From Poecilobothrus nobilitatus (Eukaryota; Arthropoda; Insecta; Diptera; Dolichopodidae), in the NCBI GenBank assembly GCA_947095535.1, contig OX352774.1, forward strand, positions 240,213,825 through 240,277,824: a stretch of DNA of 64,000 nt, written 5' to 3'. The notes beneath the pieces are model-generated. The model searched no databases. It had not been told where the DNA came from and was given only the letters and a program-made list of their open reading frames with translations. Positions 14,286-27,190 of this stretch are shown here, piece by piece (within the stretch, counting starts at the first letter, position 1; each line of letters begins with the position of its first letter). Both the position numbers and the translations under genes were made by a program.

Positions 14286-14450
14286 AATGCACTTCTCTGC
14301 CACATAAATGTGAACAGGAAATTACACAGCCTCTCCTGTTCAGGCGTGTGTGGGGCAATAACTCTTACGACGTGTGTGGGATTCGAACCCACACTCCTTC
14401 GGTGTTTACAGAGTATTTTATACGATCTTACCCATTAGGCCACCGAGGTA
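14286..14450 (-). mobile_element. tRNA-derived SINE, family A
   Basis: Read on the minus strand it starts CCTCGGTGGCCTAATGGGTA, has a Pol III A-box-like TGGCCTAATGGGTAAG and a B-box-like GTGGGTTCGAATCCCAC, then a tRNA-unrelated body ending TTCACATTTATGTGGCAGAG. At least three more copies are in the window. Confidence 0.72.
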
Positions 14451-14995
14451 ATTAAGGTAATTAATTACCTTAAGGCCTTAAGGCAATTATTTTAGTTTTT
14501 TTTAATTACAGAAATTATAAGTTTTTGGAATTTTTTTTTTTTCGACGTTTAGAGTTGCTGTCAAAATGCTTGTAAAATAGAACAAATATATTGTTTGGAA
14601 GTATTTTTAAAATTTTAGAGGACAATGCATTTTATTTGAACTAAAGCCATCAAAAGGAGTGAGTATAGAATATTAGTGAGTAAGAAAGATAAATTGCACA
14701 ATACAACCAATATATTGTTTAGTAAATTATATTAATATTACCTAATGTTCTCTCTCTACATGGATTATGGACCAGTATATACAGTATACATTTTCAATTC
14801 TACATTTATATTATGTATGCTAAGCAATCTTATCGATCAGATGTGATATAAAATACTAATGGTATTTAATTCTTCGAAGTTTAAGGCTATTCGTATTATT
14901 TATCTGTTATAGTTTTTTAATGCTTTTGCAGATAAAGAACAGAATATAGAAAACAAATATCGAAATTTTATTTTTAATTTTTTTTTTTAGTTTAT

Positions 14996-15132
14996 TCCCC
15001 AGCCACATAAATGTGACGAGAAAATTACAAAGCCTTTCCTTTTCAGAGGTAACTGTAACTGTCGTAAGAGGTAATTATTCTTTCGGCGTGTGTGAAATTC
15101 AAACCGACATTCGCCCGGTGTTTACAGCGTTA
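14996..15132 (-). mobile_element. tRNA-derived SINE, family A, truncated
   Basis: A degenerate copy: CAGCCACATAAATGTGACGA, TTACAAAGCCTTTCC, then GTTTACAGCGTT. The B-box region is mutated (GTGAAATTCAAACC as seen on the plus strand) and the A-box end is lost. Confidence 0.6.
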
Positions 15133-15827
15133 AAAATTGATAATATTCAATAAAATTGTCATCAATTGAGTACATCTTGTTATACGAGTACAAGTTGCAC
15201 TGAGATAAAGCTATACGATATTAAGGTGTTGGAATAGAATTTTGAGAAATTTTATCTTTTATGTTCATTGGCGATCGTTCATATCAAAAAATAAAAATAA
15301 AAAAAATCACTGCAGCGTTGAAGCTGAATTTCTAAAACCGTTTTAAAAAAAATACGAAAGGTTTCATTGTTTTCTAATAAATATTTTCTCAAACATTGAA
15401 AATAAAAAATAAATGTCAAATATAATAGATACCGGAAACTTTTTCCATCATTTTTAAAAACTTCAATCAATGCATAGAAAACTTTCTTTTTATTTTCTCA
15501 ACAAAAACATTAGCTAATAGTGTACTGTTAGTATTCGGTATTATTAAAATGAAATGATCGTAAATATATGACCATTCTACAAAACTAAAAAAAAAACACA
15601 TACATTTAAAAAAAAAAAAACTTTTAATTTAATTTTTTACTTTTTTGTTTATAAAAGTTTTAAATTTTTTTTTTTTTGTTCTTAGTATTTTGAATAAAGA
15701 AAAATTTGAATTATTTTCTCATTTTCACTCAAATCCTTTACTCTGTTAAATATTAAATAAACTTTTGATGAGAATAAACTCAACAACACAAAAAAACGAG
15801 GAAAGGAGTAGAATGTGTCAACACTGG
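15133..15827. other. AT-rich DNA, no gene seen
   Basis: Homopolymer-rich sequence between a SINE and a TIR element; no feature supported. Confidence 0.5.
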
Positions 15828-16608
15828 TATACCCGTATGAAAGTAATATATACTGGTTTTATAAAACTTGATCATCTTTTACAAAATTTCAGACATGTTT
15901 TAGTACCGCCGTTAAGTACCGATATATATTTATGCCTAGATATATTTATGTAAATTTTGGAACAACACCCGACCTATCGCACCAGCACAACCAAATTTTA
16001 CAGAAACTACTGCCCTAAAACTTTATCGCCTTTTGTAAGATTTCAGATGCCTAGCTTCATTAACTTATAAGATGTGCAACCGACCTGAACCTGCTGCTCT
16101 AATATAACCAAATTTTACAGAAGTTGTTAGTATACAACTCGACATCTTTTCATATTTCAGATACTTAGTTTTAATAGACTCGAAGTTATTTTCATTTAAA
16201 AAGAACAGATGTATGGCAGCTGCCCCAATCTGTTGCTCCAACACAACCAAATTTTACAGAAGTTTTTGCTATAAAACTTGATCATCATTCATAAGATTTC
16301 AGACGCCTAGCTTCATTAAATTCCAAAAGGTGCAAGAACTCTAAACCGGCGGTTCTAGACCAACCAAATTTTACAAAAGTTGGTGGCATGTAACCCGACA
16401 CCTCTATACTAAATTTCAGACACCTAGCTTCAATAGACACTGAGTTATTTTCATTTAAAAAGAAAGTTGAATGGCAGCTGCCCGAACCTGCCCTACCAGA
16501 ACAACCAAATTCTACAGATGTCTTTGGCCTGCACTTCGACACCATGCTTTCAAACAAACGTAATGGCAAATTTATTATACCCTTAAACATAGTTCATATA
16601 CGGGTATA
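15828..16608 (-). mobile_element. Non-autonomous TIR element with internal minisatellite (117/140-bp alternation)
   Basis: It has TATACCCGTATGA at 15828 and the inverse TATACGGGTATA at 16597-16608, plus an inner TATACCC near 16577 as in the other two elements of this type. The block CCAAATTTTACAGAA recurs at about 15991, 16108, 16247, 16364 and 16504, so spacings alternate 117, 139, 117, 140 bp. ATTTCAGA-CCTAGCTTCA recurs within the units. No frame is conserved between units. Confidence 0.6.
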
Positions 16609-17474
16609 AAAAACAAAAAAAAAAACAATTAAACTCAAAAAAGTGAAAGGTAATTCAAGTTTTTTAAATGACTAACTAAAATGGGCATAGAAAAAAAAAA
16701 AAATCAAAAAACTTGTATGTAAGGTAAGAGTAAGTATTTAATTTTTATATAATAGCACTTTTATTTTAAACATCCTTACCATACCATATACATTCATCCC
16801 TTTACTATAACATGTACTATACCATCTGCTATATAGTTACTATATTTAATTCTGTTGTGACTTAATTGTAAAGGAAAAATTTTGTCTTTACCTTTTTTTT
16901 TTTGTGTTCAAAGCCTTACGGGTATTTTATAATATTTTTTGAGTGTGATTTCCCTATACAAACAGTTAAACATTCTTCCAACAATAATAACCATAAACAA
17001 GAGATATCAGACCTTGAGTGATGAAATGATAGAATAACAAAAAATAATGACAACAAAAACTTTTTAATTTTGTGTTCTATTTTGTTTTTTTTTTTTTTGT
17101 TGTTTAATGATAACAAAATGAAAAGTCAGTCAGGGCACAGAGAAAATACAGAAAATAAAAAAAAAAATTCATATAAGTTTTATTAAAATACTTTTTTTTT
17201 AATTTAAAAAAATTAGATCGATCAAAAATTTTGCAACAATTTTTAAATTGTTGAGAACTGTTCCAGTTAAGAGTTTTGTACATGGTGCATAATTAAAAAA
17301 ATTTTTAATATAAATCTTAATATTGCATACTTTTGAGATTGTGAGGAAAGAAAACTGAAATAAAATAATAATAAAAAAAAATTTAAAAAAACAGCTTTTT
17401 TTGAACTAAAAAGTAGAAAATAAATTTTTAATTGCGAATTTTTCTGTACTTTTCTAAATTATATAGTTACGATG
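16609..17474. other. AT-rich DNA, no gene seen
   Basis: Contains short CATACCATATA-type runs near 16780-16830 and T runs; no exon-like segment. Confidence 0.5.
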
Positions 17475-17684
17475 GAAATTTCTTTAAACAAATTTATCTC
17501 AATATAGCATTTATATATGTGCCATAAAGCTCGTCAAATTAATATAAAAGCTGGAGGCAATATTTTCAAAATTTAAGTTTATAGTTATGCGTTTAATGGC
17601 TCCAGCTTTTATTTTAATTTCAAAGGTTTTATAGTACATAATATATAAATGCTATGTTGATGTAAATTATTTTAAAGAAATTTC
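17475..17684. mobile_element. 210-bp foldback (long inverted repeat)
   Basis: The left arm (17475-17561) GAAATTTCTTTAAA, ATAGCATTTATATAT, AATATAAAAGCTGGAGGCA and the right arm (17596-17684), read in reverse complement, GAAATTTCTTTAAA, ATAGCATTTATATAT, AAATAAAAGCTGGAGCCA pair over about 85 bp around a loop of about 35 bp. It looks like a MITE or palindromic element abutting a hairpin-ended repeat. No coding content. Confidence 0.65.
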
Positions 17685-17689
17685 AATGG

Positions 17690-18236
17690 CATTTTCAATT
17701 TTTGAGCCCTTATAGCTTATAAACAAGGGGTGGTACAAAAAAACTGATACTAAGGAAACTGAGATGCTGAGGAAACTGATACTAATTCTAAAAGTTCTTT
17801 CTTGCCTCAAAATTTCAAGTGAAAGCTTGCCGGAGTTATGAAAAAAGAAATATCATACAAAATTTTGTTTTCACAGAAGAGTGAATTTGAATATTAAATT
17901 TAAAAAAGTTGTATAATTTTTTTATTGATTTATAAAGGTAAAAAAAATCCTGTCAAATGATGTTTCTAAATTGGAAAAATGTTGAGCAGAATCTGATATA
18001 AACACATTTAAAAATAGGGCTTTTCCAAAGTTTAAGGAAAAAGAAAGCTCCGAAATGGTTGAGGCTATATGAAAAAGTTGTTATACAAAATTCATTTTTT
18101 CATCTGGCCTAAACATTGTTAAAATATGTTTCCTCTATCTTTAATGGTGTAGAAGTTTTGTAAACAGACGGAGGGACACACAGAGTGAAACTAATAGGCA
18201 CATTTTTTCAAAATTTTTTTGAAAATGTGCTAAAAA
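17690..18236 (+). repeat. Hairpin-ended dispersed repeat
   Basis: It matches the family from the ATTTTCAATTTTTGAGCCC block through GCAAAATTTTG-TTTTCACA and GAGGCTATATGAAAAAGTTG to the end GGCACATTTTTTCAAAA with GAAAATGTGCTAAAAA, where GCACATTTT and AAAATGTGC can pair. Confidence 0.65.
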
Positions 18237-21200
18237 AATTAGATATTTTTTCCACATCAAAATGTTGGGCTATAGGTGCTAATGAATGAGAAAATGTTGC
18301 TTAAGGAAGAAATAAGTCGATATAAATCATTGCAAAACAGAGAGTGTTGCAGTTATTTAACTAAATGAGTATGAAACTGCTACAGTAATAAGGAATTCTT
18401 CCAATAACACTATTTAGTGATGATGATTGATGAAAAAGAAACTATTTCCATGTTTGCGAATAAAAATAGTGTTCTAAAATAGTCTTGGAAAATTACAATC
18501 AATTCTTTGCTCAATTAAAGTCTAACACTTTTTTTTAAAGTTTAAAGGCTTTTTTTTTTAAATTGATATAATATAGGTGAATTAGAATAAAATAAAATAA
18601 AAAATGTTTAACATTTATATGTGAATACAATAAAAAAATAACAAAAAAAAAAAACAAAAAAAACTAAAAGAAGAAATAATACAAGATAACTATAAAATTT
18701 AGAGCAAAATATCAACAATTCTTTCATAGTATTTTATTTGCTTTAAAATTAACAAAACAAAAAAAAGGAAAAAGGAAATTTAAAAAGGATGTTAGGGTGT
18801 TTAAAGTAGAGTAAAAAATGTTCCTGTAATTTTAATTGAAAAGACAAGTCAAATTTGTTCCACCTTTTGTTTTTTCTTGTTAAGAGAAAAACAATGAAAA
18901 GAATAAAATAAAAGATCAAAATAATAAAAATTGTAGTAGAAATCGACCAGAAAATTTTCTGTTCAAATAAATTTTAATTGTTATTTCTTATTTTTTGTTT
19001 TTGTTTTTGCTTTTTAGATTTTTCTTGTTTGTCATGTAAATTAAAGTCTTTAAGTTTTATACAGAATTAAGATTTTAATATAGAAAAACAACATTAGAAA
19101 AAAGTTATAGTAATTATAAGCAAAATATCACGAATATTAACATTTTTTTAAGGGATCATTTATAAATATAACAAAATATAGTTTTTAAAATGAACTGTTA
19201 TTATTTTGAATTGTATGTTATAGAAATGTTTTCTAAGCAGCATTAAATTCGTGTATAATCAGCTAATTTAATCTATATATAATCATATATCCTATCTAAT
19301 ATATATGATTATAATGCTAATCTATATGAATAATGAAAAAATGAAGAAACGAATCGACTTATAAAAGAAGGAGCAGCAATTCGCTTTATAGGTATCGAAT
19401 ATTTTTGTTGTATAGACAGACACAAAATAAAAGAAGCACTAAAAATATGGAAGAGGAAAAATTTTAGCAGAAAAATGGAGTGAAAAATCCAAGTTTATAA
19501 AATCTAAGAAGAGTCTGAGAAACTATAATCGGAAAAGATAGGGGGTCTTTACAGGAAACCCGCTAGAATTCTCAGTTAATATTTTGTATAGATGCTATGA
19601 TTTTTTCATATCTTTTCCGGTTATAATTCCTAGAATCTGTTAAGATTGTCTGAGCCAAGAATTTTTGCTGTAGACTAAAAAAGTACCTAAAGAAAATTGG
19701 TATAAAAAATGAAGGTACATGCAGATTAAAAGCTTTACTCCGAGCATATTACGTTACCGAAGATGGAATGCCAGTAAAAAATTCTCTGCATATTTTTAGA
19801 TTTTTAGAGACTGTAAGATTGAGAGAAGTATTATTATAAGTGAAGGTAAAATTCACAAAACATAGTAATAGTTGAACCAAAATAGATCTCCATCAAAGGG
19901 TTGCAGTGTTACCTCCTCTCATAGTGTTTTATAAGTATTTACTTAAAATTATATATTATTTTTTTACCATTTTTAATTTTAATTATACCCATTATTTCTT
20001 GATAACCCCAATACTTTTTGATTTTATTTACATTAAGGTGACATCACATAATAGACAAATGCAACTAAAAATTTTTAAATCAAAAAATTAATTTCTTTAA
20101 GCAAGTCTTAAAGCATACTAATAAATATTTTAAAGTTCATGTATAAAATAAATATCTTATTATTATCCGTTACAACTTTCAATTTTGTTTTTTTTTTTTT
20201 GTTGGTTTTAAATGTTATTTAATTTTTTTTTTCGGGTGTTTCCCCCTTTAATTCATTAAAAGTAAATTACAGAAAATTAAATAAATTTGTTTTTTGTTTG
20301 AAAATTTTTTTGCTGTTTTATTTTTGCATGTAATTGTAATCAAATATGCGTAACAGAAAAGTGATTATATAACAGTTTATTTAAGTACATTTTTTAATAA
20401 ATGTTTGATAAATTTCTTTTTTCGTTTTCCTCTGTTCATGCGTTCGTTTTTTTACATATGTATTATGCTATACTGTTTGAGAGATGGAGTTATGAAATTT
20501 TAACCATTAAATAGATGTTATCTAATTGAAGTCTTTAATGAAGTCCTACTCATTACAATACTACGACCTCTTAAACTTAAAAAATAATCCTATATTTAAA
20601 TGGTTGAAAACTCAAATATGTAAAATATGTAAGAAAGAAATGTGGAAAAATATATAAGATATAGTAAGATGCGGAAAAAAACATACTTAAACTTACGAAA
20701 GAATGCAAAACGTAAAACTGGAACATTTTAATTTTTTTACATATTGTGTGTAAATGATGTTGTCTTAAAATTGACAAAACTGTTGATTAATTTTTTACAA
20801 TTTTCCTTACAAAACAAAAATTCTTAACAAAAATTTAAAAATTTTGATACAAAAAAAACCGTAAATTGCAATTCTAGAAATGATTTGTATTAGTATATAC
20901 TTTTAAAATGTGCGCCTTTCAAAATATCCTCAGATTTACCTACTGCTTTGTTTATATTTTTTATTTTTGGTTTTTTTTTTTATAAGGATATCTTTAGTGT
21001 CTGTTTTTTTAAACATATTAAGAATAAAACAAGAATTAAATTTTCTTAAGTAATATTAAGAAAATTTGAAAAAGTTTCATCAGAACATTTTTTTTTTTTG
21101 TATTTTATTTTACTCTTCCTGTTTTTGTTTTTTGTTTTTTGATTGTTTGTGTATGTTTTTGCATTGTTTTCATATTAATTTCTGCTTGTATTACAATAAA

Positions 21201-22284
21201 GTGTTTTTTCATCATTTTCATTTAAATGTTATGTTTGTTTGTATCCTTTATTTTTTGTTTAGGTGTATGTGTGCGTTTATAAATTTGAATTAAATATAAT
21301 TTAATGATTTTTAATGTCATGTTTAAGTGTTATTTTGTGTAATTTTTTAAGATGTTAATTTGATGACGACAACAAATTAAAGAAAATATTTAGAAATTTT
21401 TTTTTTTTGTTCTTCATTGCGTATGCAAAAAATGTAAAGTAATTTTATCTCAATTAATTTCTGTACTTATATATAATTATTTTAGAATATTAAATGTTAT
21501 ATATTAGATATAACAACTACTTAGAATGTTAAAAGTCATAAGATAAAATATAATTAAATTACTATAATTAAAATCTTTTAAATAGATTTAAAAAAAAAAA
21601 ATACTTTGCTTTTGTCAAAATTATTTTAAAGGTGTTAAAAATTATAAATTTTGATTTGATAGAAAAGGGAGTTGAATGTGTTTTTTTTTTTGGGTTTTTT
21701 AACTACAATTAAATTTTATTTTATTTTTTTTTGAATATTTTTCCTTAAGTTTTTTCCTTAAATTTTTAAAGTCACACAATTTAAAATTGAGAAGAATTTT
21801 AAATGTCGTGACTTTAAAAATTAAATAGTTTTTTATTTTTGCTTTAAAATTTTACAATAAAAACAATACGTTAATAAATTTTTTGATGGAAATTTGAAAA
21901 GTGAAATTCAATAATGTCAAAATTTACTCTGTGTTAACATCATCACATATTTATAAACACCAATTTTTGTGTTAAATTAAACTGCATATCGTTTACAAAA
22001 TACTAAGAATGGCTGAATCATGAAGGATCATAAAATTTATTTCGTATTTCTATAAAATGTAAATTTTTTATAAGCTATACAACAATAATTAAGCAATACA
22101 ATCAATAAACAAATAAATTAAAAATGATTAAATTTTATTAAAGGAATAATAAATTGATTTAGTTTTTTTCTTATTCTATCTGCATTTTTAAAATATTTGT
22201 AAAAATTTTTAATTTTACTATATATCTACATTTGTTTTTGATTGTTCTTTTTTTTAAATTTAAATTAAATTCTTTTTATTAATG
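18237..22284. other. AT-rich DNA, largely featureless
   Basis: Apart from the coding-like stretch at 19.3-19.85 kb and a possible head of the hairpin-ended repeat near 20905 (TGTGCGCCTTTC), nothing stands out. Confidence 0.5.
19330..19845 (+). other. Coding-like stretch without recognisable function
   Basis: Two open stretches with less biased composition stand out: NRLIKEGAAIRFIGIEYFCC, then IDRHKIKEALKIWKRKNF (about 19345-19470), and KKIGIKNEGTCRLKALLRAY, then YVTEDGMPVKNSLHIFRFLE, ending TVRLREVLL with a stop at about 19840. Stops separate them. Between them ATAATCGGAAAAGAT (19530) and ATCTTTTCCGGTTAT (19610) form an inverted pair. It may be a decayed transposon gene. I do not recognise the protein. 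Confidence 0.25.
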
Positions 22285-22850
22285 TTTTTTAGCACATTTT
22301 TCGAAAAAATTTTAAAAAATTTGCTAATTAGTTTCATTCTGTTCATCTGTCCGATCATTGCCATTTAAAATGGAACACTGAAATTTTAACCTTGGATAGA
22401 TATCAAAAAAACAAACAGTGTATTGGCATTTTTTTATATAGCCTCCAATCGTTAAGGATCTTCAGCCTTTCAAAATTTGTAAAAGCCCTCTGTTTTTAAA
22501 TCTACAAATCTCATGTTGTACTTAACATTTTTGCAATCTTAAAACTACAAATGACAGAATTTTTTTTATAAGTCAAAATCAAAATAATTTCATTTTAAAT
22601 TAAATTTAGTATTTAAATTTACCGTTATGTGAAAGTAAACTTTTAAATGTTTTAGCTTCCTTCATATTGCTTTTATTTTATCGTTCCTTCATATCGCTTT
22701 CCCTTTCGCTTTTAGATAGAAATTTTTTTATGTACCACCATTTACATTATTGCAGCTTAAAAATTGAAAATTTACAATATTCAAACACCGGTAACTTTGA
22801 CATCTGTGCAGATATCTTTCTCAAAAGAAGAGGAACAATCTATACTATAC
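22285..22850 (-). repeat. Hairpin-ended dispersed repeat
   Basis: Inverted copy. The hairpin end is at TTTTTTAGCACATTTTTCG (about 22287-22305). The TATAGCCTCCAATCG block lies at about 22440, followed by the TTACCGTTATGTGAAAGTAA and AATTTACAATATTCAAACACC parts. Confidence 0.6.
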
Positions 22851-22929
22851 TATAGAGAATCTATACTATACTTTTACATATATGAACATCATTTCTTAGT
22901 TACATAGCGTTGTGTTGTGTTATATGTCT

Positions 22930-23400
22930 TCGAAATTGCAAAGTTTTATTTTCAAATGTATTTATCTCAAGTTCTGCTTAATATTTTTTCAATTTAAAAA
23001 CGCCAAACTACAGCAAATTTTCTTATCTCTAAATCAAATTCAAAATTATTCAATTTTTGTAAATGTTTTATTTAAATTTACCGTTATGTGAAAGAAAAAT
23101 TTTGTAAGATTTTGCTTCCTTCATGTCTGTGTAACGCTTTTAGATAGAAGCTTGAAAGTTTGAGAGAAGAAATATCTCTCAAAATTAAATAGAAAACCTT
23201 CCTTCCAACCTACTTCTTTTTAAGAGCTATTGGCAGTCAAAAATTGAAATTTTGTTATGTTTAGACACTTGTAAAAGCTTAGACACCTTTACAAATAAAA
23301 TACAAAAATTGAAGTTTCAACATTATAATTTTACAAAATATATTATTGGTTTTTCTTAATTATTTAGGATTTCCTTAAAATTGAACGAAATGTCTCCTTA
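22930..23400 (-). repeat. Hairpin-ended dispersed repeat, partial
   Basis: A second inverted copy directly after the one at 22.3-22.85 kb, without the hairpin end. It shares AAATTTACCGTTATGTGAAAG, TTTGTAAGATTTTGCTTCC and the block with GACACTTGTAAAAGC. The pair may be one element partly duplicated. Confidence 0.5.
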
Positions 23401-24293
23401 TTTTTTAATTTTTTCTTATATGAATATAAAATTATAAGAAAATTTACAAATTTTTGGTGCAAATCACAGTATTCTAAACTATTTGTGCATCTTTAAAAAT
23501 ATTTGCTTTTATTCTGTCTTGTTTTTATTGATAATTGATTTAAATTTTTTTTTTTCTTATGAATAATAAATATTATCGTTATCAATAAAATTTAACATAT
23601 TCATTCTCAGTAAAACTTTTTTTAAAATTTATTTATTTTTAAATTAAAGTATATTTTTATTGTAATCGAAATGAAATAAAAATTTTTAAATATAAAAATG
23701 ACGAAAATATGTATATATATATATTCAACACTTAATATGTAAATTTAATATCTGTATATTTATCTGTAAATGTATATATATGGATTGTAAAAATATATGT
23801 GTGCATACTTTACTAAATTTAACTTTTACATATATGGTATAATATAAATATTTTTTTATCTTTAATAATATCTAGTTTTTTTTTGAGATTTTTATTTTCA
23901 TAAATAATATTTTATATTTTCCTATATATTTTTTACATTGTTTGTCTATCTCTTTATTTGAATTTCTTTAAACATTTATGATTCTCTTATTTTAAAATGT
24001 GAACTTTATTGATCAAAAAATCTAATAATATTTTATGTTGATCTGTGAACCATATGATCGTAACATATACAACAAATCAAATATACTATTAAAGAACTAA
24101 TAATAATATTTAAATCTAAAGTTAATAAAAATGAAGATTTTGATAATTCTTGAAGTTTTTCTTGAGAAGAGATAAAAAGAGAAAAAGAAAATTTTATAAG
24201 AAATTTTATTAATTCATTTTGCAAATCTTCTTTTCTTTCTTTAAAAACAAAATTATTTATTTATTTATTACTACAATTGTATTACTTTTTTAT

Positions 24294-24345
24294 TACCCCT
24301 TCGGTTAATAATGCAGATTTTTAACCTGTAGGTCACCGAGGACAC
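24294..24345 (-). mobile_element. tRNA-derived SINE, family A, 5' fragment
   Basis: On the minus strand it reads CCTCGGTGACCTACAGGTTA and later ACCGAAGGGG, matching only the tRNA-like head of family A. Short, so moderately uncertain. Confidence 0.4.
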
Positions 24346-25450
24346 TCAACAAAGTTTTTATCTAAAAAACAAAAAAATACTTACATATTAAATAGAATTG
24401 CATACTTTTAGGACGAATTTTTGTTCATTACTAGAAAAATTAATATGGTAATATGGTAATTTATTTATTGTAATATTATGTAATATCTATATTACAAATT
24501 ATATCAGTCTGCCAAATTGTATAATTTATATTATAATAATATAATCTTATTTTATATTTCAATTTTAATATTTATTTCATTTTTAGAAAACAAAATAAGT
24601 CTGTAAATTATTTAAATAATCAATTTTAAAAATCCTTTATTTTAAATATATTTTCGTATTTGTTTATTTTTTTTTTATTTTAGTTATGTAATTTATAAAC
24701 AAATTATCATTTAAGGATGTACGTATAATAGATTTAAATATAAAATGAAAAAAAAAATGATTTTCTATCGATTTCAAAAATTTCAAAAAAAAAAAAAAAA
24801 AATTTCTTTTATTTTAATTATTTATCTGCCATTATCCTTATTCTATTCTTAAACTATTATGGTAACAAAATAAGATTAATAAAACAGAATTCTATAAGTA
24901 TGTACTATTTATATAATATATATATATATATATGATATTATTTATTTTATTTCTTTTTAAAATTATTAAGGACCAAGATAATTTTAATTGTAATGTGATA
25001 AATACAGGTTAAATCAATTGTTTTTTTTTTTTGTTGATTCTATATTTCTATAAGACACACACACACACACACACATAAAATAATTACATTTTGTATTTTT
25101 GAATAATTAGAAGTATACTCTGCAACTTAACAAAAAAAAATATTAAATTTTGAAGTGAGAAAACTATGTATTTACTAGATACTTATTGTTATAAATTGTT
25201 TTAAATTAATATACTCTTTCACATAAAATATTTATATTTGGAATGGGATCGAAGTATAGATTATTCTATTATCTTATAAAAATTGCATAATACAAGCATT
25301 TAATAAAAATCAAATTGCAAAAAATTGTATTTTAATAAAACTCAATTTTAATAAACTAAATTGCAATGTAAAATAAAATGTAAATTTTCCTCTTCAAAAT
25401 GATAAATTAAATAAATCCTAAGGTGTTAATTCCCCAGCTAAAATTATCTT

Positions 25451-25590
25451 ACACAAAGAGGATTTGCGCACATTTTTTGACCTTAGGGTGGAAATGAATG
25501 AAATTTCATCTCTATCAAGCTACACAGAAGATTTATTCCCTTGCTATAAATTCTCTCGCACAAAGAGGATTTGCGCAAATTCTCTAATGA
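25451..25590. repeat. Direct repeat CACAAAGAGGATTTGCGCA, two units
   Basis: The 19-bp block occurs at 25452 and 25558, about 107 bp apart, each preceded by TAAATT-type sequence. It is GC-richer than the surroundings. Function unknown. Confidence 0.45.
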
Positions 25591-26904
25591 GGTAAAGAAT
25601 ATTTCTAAATAGCAAAAGTATTTTACAATTTATCAATGAAGGATAAAACTTACAAAAGGAATTAATTCCAGAAAAGGTCAAATAAAGTGTGTAGAGGACG
25701 GTTATATATTAGAACATGTGAAGAGGTTCGCTTTAAAAAAAATCGTTAACTAAAAGTATAAAACTGTTAGTTTTTTCATATTCATAAAATAAATTTTTAT
25801 TATTTACTGGAAGTCGTAAAATAAAGAAAATGTTTACCTATAAGCCACAATTATGAAATAGTTTCAATGTATTACAGTTTAAACTAAAAACAAATACCAA
25901 GAAATAAATAAATAAATATATTACTTACAAAGAAAATTATTTTCAAAAATTATATAAATTATAAATTTACATTTAAATACCATTGTATTTCATGAACAAA
26001 TATTATATAGTTAAAATTCATAAATTTCCGGTACTTTAATTAAACTTTCATATAAAAATACATACTAAATACATAAATCAATGATCATTTGAAAAATTAT
26101 CGATAAATATAAGTATGTCAATAGCGACATAAAATAAAATAATCGTTCAAATACCCTTTACCATTTAACATTCATTTGAAATAATGGAAAAGAAATCATT
26201 GTCATGATTACAAACAGAACAAAGATTGATATAGGAAGGATAGAAAAATAATTTTTTTAAATCATCATTCATTCTATAATACTAAAATTGTTACTAGAAC
26301 AAATTTTTGATAACTATTTATAGTCTATACCAATATATTAGGTTTAAATATGAATGGCCATAGAAACCGCCATGAAATAAAAAATATATAGAATAGAAAT
26401 AGAATAAATAGAAACTATAATGGTTAATGTGTGCAGTACCGTAAAAAATAATAGTAATATTTTTCCACACTTCAATTTTTTTTTTTTGTCTAAAAATTTA
26501 CTATAATGTAATAATTACTAAAAAACGTCGAGGTTAAATACTATTTAGTAATTTCCAAAGTAATATTATTTAATAATACCTATTTTGTTTTTAATAATAC
26601 CTATTATATATTTACATTACATTTATATTAAATAAAAATTACCCACATTTTCTCCAGAATTACTCCTACTTCTGTATTTGTATTAATAGTTCCATTTAAC
26701 ACATTTGTGTACACATCATTTTTTGTCTGAACAGTTTTATTCGTAGTATATTGTAGGTTTTATGTATTTTTCTTTGATGTCCTTATTCCGTTGATGTCCT
26801 GATGTCTAAGTTGTATAGGTTTTTCATAGGCTTTATTTTGCACTACCTGAAGTTCTTATATCTTCGATTTTGTGATATTCCCCCAACCGACAACTAGGAT
26901 CATA

Positions 26905-27190
26905 TCAAAAGCGGGTTTCTAACATTCCTATTTTATCAAAATACTGTTTTTTAATATCCTGTTTTTTTATAAAATCTTTTTTTTTTTTTAAAACCCGCTG
27001 TTTATCTATGTAAAAAAATAATTGGGGTGGATTTTAGAATTGGGTTTAAAATCAGGCTTATACAGTTTTTCCAGAATATTTATTATGTATGTATATGCGA
27101 GATTCTGAATTAGGAGGGATTTTAAAGTTATATTCAAACGTACGAGTTAAAAAGTTTTCCAGAGAATATAAAAAACAGTATTATAATAAA
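26905..27190 (-). repeat. Dispersed repeat shared with the 33.9-34.5 kb foldback
   Basis: The reverse complement of 27030-27130 has CTAATTCAGAATCTCGCATA, AATAAATATTCTGGAAAA and AAGCCTGATTTTAAACCCAA. The forward strand at 34205-34300 has CCAATTCAGAATCTTGCACA, AGTAAATATTCTAGAAAA and AACCCTGATTTTGTAACCAA. An inverted AGCGGGTTT / AAACCCGCT pair at 26911 and 26991 adds to the resemblance. Confidence 0.5.

Larger units (their letters stand above)
23401..26904. other. AT-rich DNA, no gene seen
   Basis: Holds the SINE fragment at 24.3 kb, TA and CA microsatellites and the 25.45-kb direct repeat. No coding signal. Confidence 0.5.
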
